This document shows positions 52,979 to 62,678 of a stretch of DNA of 64,000 bases, piece by piece; position 1 is the first letter of the stretch, and every line of letters begins with the position of its first letter. The translations under genes and the position numbers were made by a program. The DNA lies in assembly GCF_003627795.1 (NCBI RefSeq), contig NZ_CP032684.1, positions 3,077,001-3,141,000 of the forward strand, read 5' to 3'. The stretch is from Rhizobium sp. CCGE531 (GTDB taxonomy: Bacteria; Pseudomonadota; Alphaproteobacteria; Rhizobiales; Rhizobiaceae). The notes beneath the pieces were generated by a model. It was not told the DNA's origin and did no database searches. It worked only from the letters and a program-made list of their open reading frames with translations.

Positions 52979-54961
52979 ATGAACTCTCGCGAACAACACG
53001 ACCGGATGGCGAATGCGATCCGTTTCCTTGCCATGGATGCTGTCGAGAAGGCCAATTCCGGTCACCCCGGTTTGCCGATGGGGATGGCCGATGTCGCCAC
53101 CGTTCTCTTTGGCAAATATCTGCGCTTCGATCCGAAGAACCCCCATTGGCCGGACCGCGACCGTTTCGTCCTGTCGGCTGGCCACGGCTCGATGCTGCTC
53201 TATTCGGTCCTTTACCTCACCGGCTATCCGGACATGACGGTCGATGAGCTGCAGCGCTTCCGCCAGCTCGGCTCCAAGACCGCGGGCCATCCCGAATATG
53301 GTCATGCCACCGGCATCGAAACCACGACCGGCCCGCTCGGCCAGGGCATTGCCAATGCCGTCGGCATGGCGATCGCCGAACGCAAGCTGCGCGAGGAATT
53401 CGGCGCCGACCTGCAGGATCACTACACCTATGCCATGTGCGGTGACGGCTGCCTGATGGAAGGCATCAGCCATGAGGCGATCGCGCTTGCCGGCCACCTC
53501 AAGCTCAACAAGCTGGTCCTGTTCTGGGACAACAACTCCATCACCATCGACGGCGCCGTCTCGCTGTCGGATTCGACCGACCAGGTCATGCGCTTCAAGG
53601 CCGTTCACTGGAACACGATCGAAGTTGACGGTCACGACCAGGCCGCCATCAGCGCCGCCATCGAAGCCGCCCACCAGTCCGACCGCCCGACGCTGATCGC
53701 CTGCAAGACGATCATCGGCTTCGGCGCTCCGAACAAGCAGGGCACCCACAAGGTCCACGGCTCGCCGCTCGGCGCCGAGGAAATCGCCGCGACCCGCGTC
53801 GCGCTCGACTGGCCCTACGAGCCTTTCGTCATTCCGAACGACATCCTCGGTGAATGGCGCGCCGCCGGTGAACGCTCCATCGGCACGCGCGAAGCCTGGG
53901 AAGGCCGCCTTGCCGCCGCCGATGCGGCCAGGAAGGCCGAATTCAACCGCCGCTTCGCCCATGAGCTGCCTGCCGGTTTCGACGCCGCCATCAGCGACTA
54001 CAAGAAGAAGCTCGCCGAAACCAAGCCGACGGTCGCCACCCGCAAGGCATCGGAAGACGCGCTCGAAGTCATCAACGGCTTCCTGCCGGAAACGCTCGGC
54101 GGCTCCGCCGACCTGACGCCGTCGAACAACACCAAGACCAGCCAGATGAAGTCGATCACCCCGACCGATTTCTCCGGCCGCTACATGCACTGGGGTATCC
54201 GCGAACACGGCATGGCAGCTGCCATGAACGGCATCGCGCTGCACGGCGGTCTGATCCCCTACAGCGGCGGCTTCCTGATCTTCTCGGACTATTGCCGCCC
54301 GCCGCTGCGCCTGGCCGCCCTGATGGGCATCCGCTCCATCCACGTCCTGACGCATGATTCCATCGGCGTCGGCGAAGACGGCCCGACCCACCAGCCGGTC
54401 GAGCAGGTCGCCAGCCTGCGCGCCATCCCGAACTTCCAGCTGTTCCGCCCTGCGGACGCAACGGAAACGGCCGAATGCTGGCAGATCGCCATCAAGACGA
54501 CGAACCGTCCGTCCGGCCTTGCGCTGACCCGCCAGAACCTGCTGGCCGCTCGTACCGAATACAGCGAGAAGAACCTCTGCGAACTCGGCGCTTACACGCT
54601 GGCAGGCAATGCCGACGCCAAGGTGACGATCTTCGCTTCGGGCTCTGAAGTCGAACTCGCCGTTGCCGCCCGCACCGTTCTCGAAGGCAAGGGCGTCTCC
54701 ACGCGCGTCGTCTCCGTTCCCTGCACCGAACTCTTCTTCGAGCAGCCGGACGCCTACCGCAAGGACATCATCGGCAATTCGCCGGTCAAGGTTGCCGTCG
54801 AAGCCGGCGTTCGCGAAGGCTGGGATGCCTTTATCGGACCGGAAGGCGCCTTTATCGGCATGAAGAGCTTCGGCGCTTCCGCTCCGTACAAGGACGTCTA
54901 CAAGCATTTCGGCATCACGACGGAGGCCGTTGTCGCCGCCGCCGAGGCAAAGCTTTCCTGA
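52979..54961 (+). CDS. tkt: Transketolase
   Basis: TPP-dependent enzyme of the pentose phosphate (and, where present, Calvin) pathway. 660 residues from [16 protein letters not shown]; twenty more upstream codons are open but unlike the family. [14 protein letters not shown] near 25, the TPP motif [18 protein letters not shown]...NN near 155-185, the catalytic glutamate in [11 protein letters not shown] near 408 and [25 protein letters not shown] near 460 are all present. It begins a plus-strand series tkt-gap-pgk-fba with two other genes inside it. Confidence 0.97.
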   Translation: MNSREQHDRMANAIRFLAMDAVEKANSGHPGLPMGMADVATVLFGKYLRFDPKNPHWPDRDRFVLSAGHGSMLLYSVLYLTGYPDMTVDELQRFRQLGSKTAGHPEYGHATGIETTTGPLGQGIANAVGMAIAERKLREEFGADLQDHYTYAMCGDGCLMEGISHEAIALAGHLKLNKLVLFWDNNSITIDGAVSLSDSTDQVMRFKAVHWNTIEVDGHDQAAISAAIEAAHQSDRPTLIACKTIIGFGAPNKQGTHKVHGSPLGAEEIAATRVALDWPYEPFVIPNDILGEWRAAGERSIGTREAWEGRLAAADAARKAEFNRRFAHELPAGFDAAISDYKKKLAETKPTVATRKASEDALEVINGFLPETLGGSADLTPSNNTKTSQMKSITPTDFSGRYMHWGIREHGMAAAMNGIALHGGLIPYSGGFLIFSDYCRPPLRLAALMGIRSIHVLTHDSIGVGEDGPTHQPVEQVASLRAIPNFQLFRPADATETAECWQIAIKTTNRPSGLALTRQNLLAARTEYSEKNLCELGAYTLAGNADAKVTIFASGSEVELAVAARTVLEGKGVSTRVVSVPCTELFFEQPDAYRKDIIGNSPVKVAVEAGVREGWDAFIGPEGAFIGMKSFGASAPYKDVYKHFGITTEAVVAAAEAKLS

Positions 54962-55025
54962 GGGCGCTGACAAGCGCTCTCAAATCCAATAGATAAACAC
55001 CCTGAGTGAACGGGAGTGAATTTCA

Positions 55026-56036
55026 ATGACTGTAAAAGTTGCCATCAACGGCTTTGGCCGCATCGGCCGTAACGTTCTGCGCGCAATCGTCGAATCCGGC
55101 CGCACCGATATCGAAGTCGTCGCCATCAACGACCTAGGCCCGGTCGAGACCAATGCCCACCTGCTGCGTTACGATTCCATCCACGGTCGCTTCCCGGCCG
55201 AAGTGAAGGTCGAAGGTGACACAATCATCGTCGGCGGCGGCAAGCCGATCAAGGTCACGGCGATCAAGGACCCGGCAACCCTGCCGCACCGCGATCTCGG
55301 CGTCGACATCGCGATGGAATGCACCGGCATCTTCACGTCTCGCGACAAGGCTGCCGCCCACCTGACGGCCGGTGCCAAGCGCGTCATCGTTTCGGCTCCT
55401 GCTGACGGCGCCGACCTGACCGTCGTTTTCGGCGTCAACCACGACCAGCTCACCAAGGAGCACTTGGTCATCTCCAATGCTTCCTGCACCACGAACTGCC
55501 TGGTGCCGGTGGTCAAGGTTCTTGACGACGCCGTCGGCATCGACCACGGCTTCATGACGACGATCCACTCCTACACCGGCGATCAGCCGACGCTCGACAC
55601 CATGCACAAGGACCTGTACCGCGCCCGCGCCGCAGCCCTGTCCATGATCCCGACGTCGACGGGCGCCGCAAAGGCCGTCGGTCTGGTTCTGCCGCATCTG
55701 AAGGGCAAGCTCGACGGCACGTCGATCCGCGTTCCGACCCCGAACGTCTCGGTTGTCGACTTCAAGTTCGTGGCCAAGAAGGCAACGACGGTCGGCGAAA
55801 TCAACGAAGCCATCAAGGCTGCGTCGAACGGCAAGCTGAAGGGCATCCTCGGCTACACCGACGAGCCGCTGGTTTCCCGCGACTTCAACCATGACAGCCA
55901 CTCGTCGATCTTGGCGACCGACCAGACCAAGGTCATGGAAGGCAACTTCGTGCGCGTCCTGTCCTGGTACGACAACGAATGGGGCTTCTCCAGCCGCATG
56001 TCCGACACGGCCGTCGCGCTTGCCAAGCTGATCTGA
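55026..56036 (+). CDS. gap: Glyceraldehyde-3-phosphate dehydrogenase, type I
   Basis: 336 residues. NAD site NGFGRIGRN (8-16), catalytic cysteine C154 in SNASCTTNC, activating His in [10 protein letters not shown] near 181, and [12 protein letters not shown] at the C-terminus. Central glycolytic/gluconeogenic enzyme, cytosolic. Only 64 nt after tkt, and followed after 2 nt by a glycolipid-binding-domain gene, so all three are probably one message. Confidence 0.97.
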   Translation: MTVKVAINGFGRIGRNVLRAIVESGRTDIEVVAINDLGPVETNAHLLRYDSIHGRFPAEVKVEGDTIIVGGGKPIKVTAIKDPATLPHRDLGVDIAMECTGIFTSRDKAAAHLTAGAKRVIVSAPADGADLTVVFGVNHDQLTKEHLVISNASCTTNCLVPVVKVLDDAVGIDHGFMTTIHSYTGDQPTLDTMHKDLYRARAAALSMIPTSTGAAKAVGLVLPHLKGKLDGTSIRVPTPNVSVVDFKFVAKKATTVGEINEAIKAASNGKLKGILGYTDEPLVSRDFNHDSHSSILATDQTKVMEGNFVRVLSWYDNEWGFSSRMSDTAVALAKLI

Positions 56037-56038
56037 TC

Positions 56039-56623
56039 ATGGCCTTCCGCCCGCTCCTTCCGACGACAGTCCGCTGGCGTCCCATGGAAGGAGACGGGCT
56101 GGAGCACTTAACGATCGCTCCTATCGACAATGTCGGCGCCGCGGCCATCCGCGCCGCCGGCATTATCATTGGCGGACGCGGCGGCACGCCCTACGGCGTC
56201 TCCTACCGCATCGATTGCTCCGCCGAGTGGGCCGTTCTTTCCTTCTCCGTCGAAACCACCGATGGACGCCGTCTCGCGCTAAACTCGGACTGCAAGGGAC
56301 ATTGGCGCACCGAGGACGGCGTGGCGCTGCCGCAATTCGATGGCTGCATCGATATCGATCTCTACGGCTCACCCTTCACCAACAGCCTGCCGATCCGCCG
56401 GCTTGAGATGACGCCGGAAAGCGGAACCGCCAGGCTTTCCATGCTCTATTTCCCGTTCGACACGTTCGAACCGATGCGCGATGGGCAGCACTACACCTGC
56501 ATCGTGCCGGAGAAACTTTATCGCTACGCCGCCGAAGACAGGGATTTCACCGTCGATCTTCCGGTCGACGCGGATGGGCTGGTGATCGACTATCCGATCT
56601 ATTTCAGGCGCGTGGATGTTTGA
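56039..56623 (+). CDS. Putative glycolipid-binding domain protein
   Basis: 194 residues from the ATG 2 nt after the gap stop. WRPMEGDGLEHLTI near 13-26, GTPYGVSYRIDCSAEWAVLSFSV near 49-71, FDGCIDIDLYGSPFTNSLPIRRL near 100-122 and a C-terminal DYPIYFRRVD strongly resemble the putative glycolipid-binding family (PF06475-type; known fold, unknown ligand in vivo). No signal peptide, so it is probably cytosolic. The tight link to gap is conserved in rhizobia as I recall it; a role in central metabolism has not been shown. Confidence 0.8.
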   Translation: MAFRPLLPTTVRWRPMEGDGLEHLTIAPIDNVGAAAIRAAGIIIGGRGGTPYGVSYRIDCSAEWAVLSFSVETTDGRRLALNSDCKGHWRTEDGVALPQFDGCIDIDLYGSPFTNSLPIRRLEMTPESGTARLSMLYFPFDTFEPMRDGQHYTCIVPEKLYRYAAEDRDFTVDLPVDADGLVIDYPIYFRRVDV

Positions 56624-56667
56624 GCTGCGGTATCGATATCGATACCCTTGCTCATTCGGCGAGCAGC

Positions 56668-56713
56668 GACGCTTGTGCATGGATCCTCGGGTCAAGCCCG
56701 AGGATGACGGAGC
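56668..56713 (+). repeat. REP-like palindromic repeat, copy 1
   Basis: Core ATCCTCGGGTC-AAG-CCCGAGGAT with flanks CGCTTGTGCATGG and GACGGAGC. The second copy at 56831-56875 is its reverse complement with four or five differences, flanks included. This type of element is widely scattered in alphaproteobacterial genomes. Confidence 0.75.
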
Positions 56714-56830
56714 ATTTGGGTTAGGCCGGCGGGCAGACGATAGTTTCTTAGATAAGAGTTCACTGTCGCAAAGCAGTCAATCAACGAAATGCATCTCCAA
56801 AGTCGCTATGTATCTTTGGCCTATCCTCAA

Positions 56831-56875
56831 GCACCGTCATCCTCGGGCTTGACCCGAGGATCCACGCACAAGCCT
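56831..56875 (-). repeat. REP-like palindromic repeat, copy 2 (inverted)
   Basis: Inverted partner of the copy at 56668-56713, same palindromic core GTCATCCTCGGG...CCCGAGGATC. The pair is separated by about 117 bp, giving a possible cruciform or a non-autonomous mobile (BIME/MITE-like) unit. Confidence 0.75.
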
Positions 56876-57206
56876 TTCGGTGTGTCTCTAAAGCATCGTG
56901 AGCACTAGTCGCAATTGCCCTTCAAAACGCCCCAATCTTTGCTCTCCCTGCCCTGCTATGGTCCAGATTTACCAATAAATTTTGGGTAGGAAGTCTCCCA
57001 GAGCATTCCAAGCCGCTTCGCCGTTCTGGCTAGGCGCATCACACCATGACGTCGCAATCGTCGGAGCGGGCTTCAGTCGTAAAGCTCTCTCTGAACGATG
57101 CCATATTTGCCAATGTGGCCGGCAAGACTGCATGATGGGATGACGAAGGGATTTCCGTATTCCGGGCTTTTGGCCCAGGAGCGGCGCACGGAAAGGGGAA
57201 GACAAG

Positions 57207-59057
57207 GTGGAGGCATTTTACGTCATCGTGCTGGTCAGCACGGTCCTTGTTCTCATTGCGGCCTTTTCCAGCCTTCTCGCCTTCCGCTTCGGCGCGCCCT
57301 TGCTGCTGCTTTTCCTGATGATCGGGCTTGCCGCCGGCACCGACGGGCTCGGCATCGAATTCTCCAACAATTATCTCGCCTATATTCTCGGTTCGCTGGC
57401 CCTCGCCATCATCCTCTTCGATTCCGGCTACGGCACGCCGATCCAGGCCCTCAAGCTTGCTGCGGCACCAGCGCTGACCATCGCCTCTGTCGGCGTCATC
57501 GTCACGGCGGCGCTGTTCGGCCTTGCCGCCACCTGGCTGCTCGGCTTCACCTGGCTGCAGGGCCTCCTGCTCGGCTCGATCGTCGCCTCGACGGATGCCG
57601 CGGCCGTCTTCTTCCTGCTGCGCATCGGCGGCATCAATATCCGCGACAAGGTGCGCTCGACGCTGGAAGTCGAATCCGGCACCAACGACCCGATGGCGAT
57701 CTTCCTGACGCTCGCCTTGGTCGAGCTGCTGGCAAGCGGCGAAGGCTACGCCGGCATCAATCTCGCCATGCTCGCCACCTTCGTCCAGCAGATGGGGCTT
57801 GGCGTCATCCTTGGCCTGCTCGGCGGCATGATGATCGTGCTCATCGTCAGCCGGCTGGAAACCGATCGCGGCCTGACGCCCATCTTCGTGCTGGCGCTGG
57901 CGCTCCTCGTCTTCTCCTTCACCGGCGCCGTCGGCGGCAGCGGCTTCCTGGCCGTCTATGTCGCCGGCATCTATGCCGGCAATCGCAAAATGCCGGCCTC
58001 AGCCTCGATCAAGCGCTTCCAGGACGGCATGACATGGCTGGCGCAGATCATCATGTTCCTCGTCCTCGGCTTGCTCGCGACGCCGTCGCAATTCCCGGCC
58101 ATCGCCATTCCCGCCGTGGCATTGGCTCTTTTCCTGATCTTCATTGCCCGGCCGATCGCCGTGTGGCTCTGCCTGCTGCCCTTCGACTACACCCAGCGCG
58201 AGACCGGCTTCGTCGCCTGGGTCGGCCTGCGCGGCGCAGTCTCCATCCTGCTTGCCATCATGCCCGTCCTCGGCAACCTGCAGGCCGGCCAGACCTATTT
58301 CAACGTCGCCTTCATCGTCGTGCTGGTGTCGCTGCTCGTCCAGGGCTGGACCATCAAGCCGATGGCGCGCCGCCTCGGCCTCATCATTCCGCCGCGCATG
58401 GGAGCGATCGACAAGGTCGAAGTCGACCTGCCCGGCACGGTCAACCACGAACTTCTCTCCTATCGTGTCGTGAAGGATAGTCCGGTTCTGCGCGGCGAGC
58501 GCATTCCGCGTTGGGCCATGCCCTCGCTCGTCATCCGCGACGGCAAATCCATGCGCTATCAATATGCCGGCCGCCTGCGCGAAAACGATATCGTCTATCT
58601 CTTCATCTCGCCCAATTATTCGCGGCTTCTCGACCGGCTTTTCGCCAGCCGCGCACCCGTCGACCCTGACGACGCCGAATTCTTCGGCGCTTTCTCGATC
58701 TCGCCGCTGCGCCCCGCCGCCGATCTCGATGCCGCCTATGGGCCTGGCCTGCTGAGCGAACAGGAAAAGGGGCTCACCATCGCCGAACTCATGCGCCATC
58801 GCCTGGGCGGCAAGGCCGACTATGCGGATCGCGTTCGCCTGGGCGAGATCATCCTCATCGTCCGTGATCTCGACGAGAACGACCATATTCAGTCGGTCGG
58901 CATGTCGCTCGAGGCGGTTGAACCGCCCGTCATCCTTCCGATCTTCATCAATCTCCACGATATTTTTAAGAACATTCGCGCTCACCTGCAAAAGCGCCGG
59001 GAACACCCGGAAGACGGCGTTTCAAACGATTCAAATGCCGGGAAAAACGACGCCTGA
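57207..59057 (+). CDS. Potassium/proton antiporter (CPA1, NhaP2/CvrA type)
   Basis: 616 residues. Twelve to thirteen membrane spans (about 1-400) with the CPA motifs: SIVASTDAAAVFFLLR near 127-142 (the Asp-Ala ion site region) and ESGTNDPMAIFLT near 155-167. A cytosolic C-terminus holds a TrkA-C/RCK domain (EVDLPGTVNHELLSYRVVKDS, about 410-475) and a further CorC-like region (AELMRHRLGGKADYADRVRLGEIILIVRDLDEND) near 520. This layout is that of K+/H+ antiporters protecting against K+ or osmotic shifts. Start is GTG. A single gene between the gap unit and pgk. Confidence 0.9.
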   Translation: MEAFYVIVLVSTVLVLIAAFSSLLAFRFGAPLLLLFLMIGLAAGTDGLGIEFSNNYLAYILGSLALAIILFDSGYGTPIQALKLAAAPALTIASVGVIVTAALFGLAATWLLGFTWLQGLLLGSIVASTDAAAVFFLLRIGGINIRDKVRSTLEVESGTNDPMAIFLTLALVELLASGEGYAGINLAMLATFVQQMGLGVILGLLGGMMIVLIVSRLETDRGLTPIFVLALALLVFSFTGAVGGSGFLAVYVAGIYAGNRKMPASASIKRFQDGMTWLAQIIMFLVLGLLATPSQFPAIAIPAVALALFLIFIARPIAVWLCLLPFDYTQRETGFVAWVGLRGAVSILLAIMPVLGNLQAGQTYFNVAFIVVLVSLLVQGWTIKPMARRLGLIIPPRMGAIDKVEVDLPGTVNHELLSYRVVKDSPVLRGERIPRWAMPSLVIRDGKSMRYQYAGRLRENDIVYLFISPNYSRLLDRLFASRAPVDPDDAEFFGAFSISPLRPAADLDAAYGPGLLSEQEKGLTIAELMRHRLGGKADYADRVRLGEIILIVRDLDENDHIQSVGMSLEAVEPPVILPIFINLHDIFKNIRAHLQKRREHPEDGVSNDSNAGKNDA

Positions 59058-59130
59058 ATGGCCTTGCGTCTCCGATCATCCGTAGTATGGTCGGCGCACT
59101 TTTCGCCACCAACAACATTGGATCCTCCCC

Positions 59131-60333
59131 ATGGCAGCCTTCAAAACCCTCGACGATCTCACCGACATCACCGGCAAGCGCGTGCTCGTGCGCGTCGACC
59201 TCAACGTGCCGGTCAAGGATGGCAAGGTCACCGATGCGACCCGCATCGAACGTGTCGCTCCGACGATCCTCGAACTGTCCGAAAAGGGCGCCAAGGTCAT
59301 CCTGCTTGCCCATTTCGGCCGCCCGAAGGATGGCCCCTCCCCGGACCTTTCGCTCGGTCTTATCGTGCCCGCCGTCGAGGAAGTTCTGGATCATGCCGTT
59401 CTCTTCGCCTCCGACTGCATTGGCGCTCCTGCCGCCGACGCGGTTGCTGGGATGAACAACGGCGACATCCTGCTGCTGGAAAACACCCGCTTCCACAAAG
59501 AAGAGGAAAAGAACGACGCAGCCTTCACCAAGGCGCTTGCCGCCAATGGCGATATCTACGTCAACGACGCCTTCTCGGCCGCCCACCGAGCGCATTCCTC
59601 GACTGAAGGCCTCGCCCACCTGCTGCCGGCCTATGCAGGCCGCACGATGCAGGCGGAACTCGAAGCCCTGGAGAAGGGCCTCGGCAATCCGGTCCGCCCG
59701 GTCGTCGCCATCGTCGGCGGCGCCAAGGTTTCCTCCAAGATCGACCTGCTGATGAACCTCGTGAAGAAGGTCGACGCGCTTGTCATCGGCGGCGGCATGG
59801 CGAACACCTTCCTCGCAGCTCGCGGCACCAATGTCGGCAAGTCGCTCTGCGAACACGATCTCGCCGACACCGCCAAGCAGATCATGATCGAAGCGGCCAC
59901 GGCCGGCTGCGCGATCGTCCTGCCGGAAGACGGCGTCGTTGCGCGTGAATTCAAGGCCGGCGCTGATAACGAGGTCGTGGCGATCGAGGCCATCCCGGCC
60001 GATGCCATGGTGCTCGATGTCGGCCCGAAGTCGGTCGAGGCCGTCAACGCCTGGATCGGCCGTGCCACGACGCTGGTCTGGAACGGCCCGCTCGGCGCCT
60101 TCGAAATCGCTCCCTTCGATGCCGCAACCGTCGCGGCCGCCAAATATGCCGCCGAATGCACCAAGGCCGGCAAGCTGACCTCGGTCGCCGGCGGCGGCGA
60201 CACCGTCTCGGCACTCAACCACGCCGGCGTTGCCGACGACTTCACCTATGTCTCGACGGCCGGCGGCGCCTTCCTCGAATGGATGGAAGGCAAGGTTCTT
60301 CCCGGCGTCGCCGTTCTGCAGTCTGCCAAGTAA
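59131..60333 (+). CDS. pgk: Phosphoglycerate kinase
   Basis: 400 residues. [15 protein letters not shown] near 22-36, the substrate-binding LAHFGRPK near 64, [15 protein letters not shown] near 112, [15 protein letters not shown] near 153 and the nucleotide-site [14 protein letters not shown] near 353-366. Makes ATP from 1,3-bisphosphoglycerate; cytosolic. It is followed by a clear terminator, so it is separate from fba. Confidence 0.97.
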   Translation: MAAFKTLDDLTDITGKRVLVRVDLNVPVKDGKVTDATRIERVAPTILELSEKGAKVILLAHFGRPKDGPSPDLSLGLIVPAVEEVLDHAVLFASDCIGAPAADAVAGMNNGDILLLENTRFHKEEEKNDAAFTKALAANGDIYVNDAFSAAHRAHSSTEGLAHLLPAYAGRTMQAELEALEKGLGNPVRPVVAIVGGAKVSSKIDLLMNLVKKVDALVIGGGMANTFLAARGTNVGKSLCEHDLADTAKQIMIEAATAGCAIVLPEDGVVAREFKAGADNEVVAIEAIPADAMVLDVGPKSVEAVNAWIGRATTLVWNGPLGAFEIAPFDAATVAAAKYAAECTKAGKLTSVAGGGDTVSALNHAGVADDFTYVSTAGGAFLEWMEGKVLPGVAVLQSAK

Positions 60334-60360
60334 ACAAGCCTCTTTGCCATCATTGACGGA

Positions 60361-60391
60361 AGCCGCGAAAGCCAAGACTTTCGCGGCTTTT
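60361..60391 (+). terminator. Rho-independent terminator after pgk
   Basis: AGCCGCGAAAG and CTTTCGCGGCT pair around a 6-nt loop and run into TTT, 28-58 nt after the pgk stop. Confidence 0.85.
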
Positions 60392-60423
60392 CCATGAGTG
60401 CTAGGATGACATCCGAAACATTC

Positions 60424-60450
60424 AAACGGTTGAAATCATTTCAATCGTTT
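60424..60450. promoter_or_regulatory. 27-bp palindromic operator candidate upstream of fba
   Basis: Half-sites AAACGGTTGAAAT and ATTTCAATCGTTT surround a single central base; 12 of 13 positions are symmetric. It lies 97-123 nt before the fba start. The shape (GAAA...TTTC inside a long dyad) resembles LacI/GntR-type operators used by regulators of central carbon metabolism. Confidence 0.5.
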
Positions 60451-60546
60451 CAATTAGTTAGCCTGCCATTTCCCTCCTTCTACACTTCTGTTATCGCCGA
60501 TCTATATTGATCCTGTCGCCGACTGAAATCGCCTTGGAGAAACAAA

Positions 60547-61572
60547 ATGAGCGAACGAATTGAAGACATTGCCGTAAAGATGGTTGCTGGTGGCAAGGGC
60601 CTCCTGGCGGCGGACGAATCCACCGCCACAAACAAGAAGCGCTTCGACACCATCTCTCTCGTATCAACGGAAGAGAGCCGCCGCGACTATCGCGAGATGC
60701 TCTTCCGCTCAGACGACGCCATGAAGAAGTACATCTCCGGCGTCATCCTCTATGAGGAAACCCTTTTCCAGAAGGCTGCGGATGGCACCCCCTTCGTCGA
60801 CGTCATCAGGGCTGCGGATAGCATTCCCGGCATCAAGGTCGATATCGGCGCCAAGCCTTTGGCCGGTTTCCCCGGCGAAACCATCACCGAAGGCCTCGAC
60901 GGCCTCGCCGATCGCCTGGCGAAATATTATGACGCCGGCGCCCGCTTCGCCAAGTGGCGCGGCGTAATCGCCATTTCCGACACGCTCCCGACCTATGGCG
61001 CCGTCAAGGCCAATGCCCACGCGCTTGCCCGCTACGCCGCCCTTTGCCAGCAGGCAAAGATCGTCCCGATCGTCGAGCCGGAAGTGCTGATGGATGGCGA
61101 ACCCGGCACGCAGAGCCTCGACCGCAGCGAGGAAGTTACCCGCTGGACGCTGCAGATTGTCTTCCAGGAACTGGCGGAAGCCCGCATCAACCTCGAAGGC
61201 ATGATCCTGAAGCCGAGCATGGTCATCGACGGCAAGAAGGTCCGCAAGGCCTCCGTCGAGCAGGTCGCCGAGCGCACCGTCAAGGTTCTGAAGGAAACCG
61301 TTCCTTCCGCGGTGCCGGGCATCGCCTTCCTCTCCGGCGGCCAGTCGACCGAAGAAGCGACCGCCCACCTCTCCGCCATCAACTCCGGTTACGACCTGCC
61401 CTGGCATGTGACCTTCTCCTACGGCCGCGCCCTGCAGGACAGCGCGCTGAAGGCATGGGGCGGCAAGGCTGAGAACGTCGCCGCCGGCCAGCGCGCCTTC
61501 ACCCACCGCGCCGAGATGAACTATCTCGCCGCGAAAGGTAGCTGGACGAAGGACAGCGAAAAGGCTGCCTGA
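60547..61572 (+). CDS. fba: Fructose-bisphosphate aldolase, class I
   Basis: 341 residues of the metal-independent Schiff-base aldolase. GKGLLAADES near 17-26, FAKWRGVIAI (K137 region), VPIVEPEVLMDGE near 173-185, the Schiff-base lysine K222 in LEGMILKPSMV, and FLSGGQSTEEAT near 258-269. Cleaves fructose-1,6-bisphosphate to DHAP and G3P. GGAG lies 7 nt before the ATG. It stands alone with a long palindrome upstream and a terminator downstream. Confidence 0.96.
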   Translation: MSERIEDIAVKMVAGGKGLLAADESTATNKKRFDTISLVSTEESRRDYREMLFRSDDAMKKYISGVILYEETLFQKAADGTPFVDVIRAADSIPGIKVDIGAKPLAGFPGETITEGLDGLADRLAKYYDAGARFAKWRGVIAISDTLPTYGAVKANAHALARYAALCQQAKIVPIVEPEVLMDGEPGTQSLDRSEEVTRWTLQIVFQELAEARINLEGMILKPSMVIDGKKVRKASVEQVAERTVKVLKETVPSAVPGIAFLSGGQSTEEATAHLSAINSGYDLPWHVTFSYGRALQDSALKAWGGKAENVAAGQRAFTHRAEMNYLAAKGSWTKDSEKAA

Positions 61573-61595
61573 TTTCAGGTAGCGTTCGCATGAAC

Positions 61596-61630
61596 AAAAA
61601 GCCCTGATCGCGATGCGGCCGGGGCTTTTT
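61596..61630 (+). terminator. Rho-independent terminator after fba
   Basis: AAAAAGCCC and GGGGCTTTTT pair around a GC-rich 16-nt loop, 23-58 nt after the fba stop; the T-run of five closes it. Confidence 0.85.
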
Positions 61631-61800
61631 GCGTCTATCCTGTCAATACAATTGGAAAGCCCGCTTCCTTTCCCAACAAGTGGCAGAGAAGGATGCGATC
61701 TTATTTAACAAGTGCCGGCAATGACTACTTTCGGCCCATTGCGGTCACGGCACGTGCCGTAAAGGCCGACCAGTGTTGCCGAATTCGGCCACTCGGCAAA

Positions 61801-62604
61801 TCATCTCGCGAAGTAGCGCGTTGGCGTTGTGCCCAATGCCTTCTTAAACATGACGATAAAGGCGGTAGCGGATTCATATCCCAAGTCGCTCGACACCCTC
61901 TGGACCGTCGCGCCGCTGGCCAGTTCGCGCAACGCGATGACTAGGTGCAGTTGCCGCCGCCATCGGCCGAAGGTCAGTCCCGTTTCCTGGACCATCAGCC
62001 GCTTTAGGGATCGCTCACTCATGGCAACGTGTGCCGCCCAATCGACCAGGGTGCGACGGTCGCTCGGCTCCGCCATCAGGGCAGCAGTGATCGCGGCGAT
62101 TTTGGGATGGCTGGACGCGGGTAAGTCCAGCCCCTGTATCGGCATTTGCGCGAGTTCATCCAGCAAGACCCGCACCATACGGCCGACATGATCCTCCGGA
62201 GCAGAATTGACCGGTACATCCGCCAGTCGGAGGATCATCTCGCGGAGCATCGGCGACACAGACAGAGTGCAGCACTCCTGCGGCAGCTTGGCCGCTTCAG
62301 GTTGAACGAACAGATAGGACAGGCGTGCGTTGGACGTGACCTGGTTGCTGTGGGGCACGCCGCCGGGTATCCAGACTCCGCAGTCCGGTGGGACAATCCA
62401 GATGCCATTCTCCGTCCTGCATGTGACGGCCCCGTGCAGAGCCAAAATGAGCTGCCCTTCCTTGTGCTGGTGCTGGGGCACTTCAGCCTCATAGTCACTG
62501 AAGTCGAGGCGGACAGCGACGGCCGGGCGATCTGACCAGTCGGGATCAAAGTCGTCGTAGCAGGAACGCAGCAGTTTTGCGGATTGACCCGATTTGGAGA
62601 TCAT
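61801..62604 (-). CDS. AraC family transcriptional regulator
   Basis: 267 residues. An N-terminal cupin (about 30-110: HQHKEGQLILALHGAVTCR, then WIPGGVPHSN) senses a ligand. The C-terminal AraC domain (about 170-266) has two helix-turn-helices: DWAAHVAMSERSLKRLMVQETGLTFGRWRRQL and VSSDLGYESATAFIVMFKKALGTTPTRY. It is divergent from the NmrA-like gene, which it probably controls; a perfect inverted repeat covers its own start region. Confidence 0.93.
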   Translation of the reverse strand: MISKSGQSAKLLRSCYDDFDPDWSDRPAVAVRLDFSDYEAEVPQHQHKEGQLILALHGAVTCRTENGIWIVPPDCGVWIPGGVPHSNQVTSNARLSYLFVQPEAAKLPQECCTLSVSPMLREMILRLADVPVNSAPEDHVGRMVRVLLDELAQMPIQGLDLPASSHPKIAAITAALMAEPSDRRTLVDWAAHVAMSERSLKRLMVQETGLTFGRWRRQLHLVIALRELASGATVQRVSSDLGYESATAFIVMFKKALGTTPTRYFAR

Positions 62605-62621
62605 TTGGCATTATCTCCAAA
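62593..62621. promoter_or_regulatory. Inverted repeat at the AraC regulator start
   Basis: TTTGGAGAT (62593-62601) and ATCTCCAAA (62613-62621) are perfect 9-bp arms with an 11-nt spacer, overlapping the regulator's ATG (62604) and lying 58-86 nt before the NmrA-like start. Likely operator for auto-control and activation of the divergent gene. Confidence 0.5.
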
Positions 62622-62678
62622 TTCGTACGGACTGCAATAGTCTACTACTGGGTGGTCAACAACCGAAAGGAGACTGTC

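Larger units (their letters stand above)
56624..57206. other. 583-nt intergenic region with an inverted repeat pair
   Basis: No supported gene. It holds two inverted copies of a short palindromic repeat (56668-56713 and 56831-56875), and beyond 56900 only unremarkable sequence up to the antiporter start. Confidence 0.6.

Noticed and set aside
52901..54973. A 690-codon open frame antisense to tkt
   Set aside because: High-GC coding DNA often leaves long open antisense frames. The plus strand encodes a full transketolase with all motifs; the antisense product has no recognisable domain.
57098..58480. A 460-codon plus-strand frame overlapping the antiporter
   Set aside because: Frame-shifted shadow of the K+/H+ antiporter: rich in Arg, His and Pro, no domain, while the other frame has clear membrane spans and motifs.
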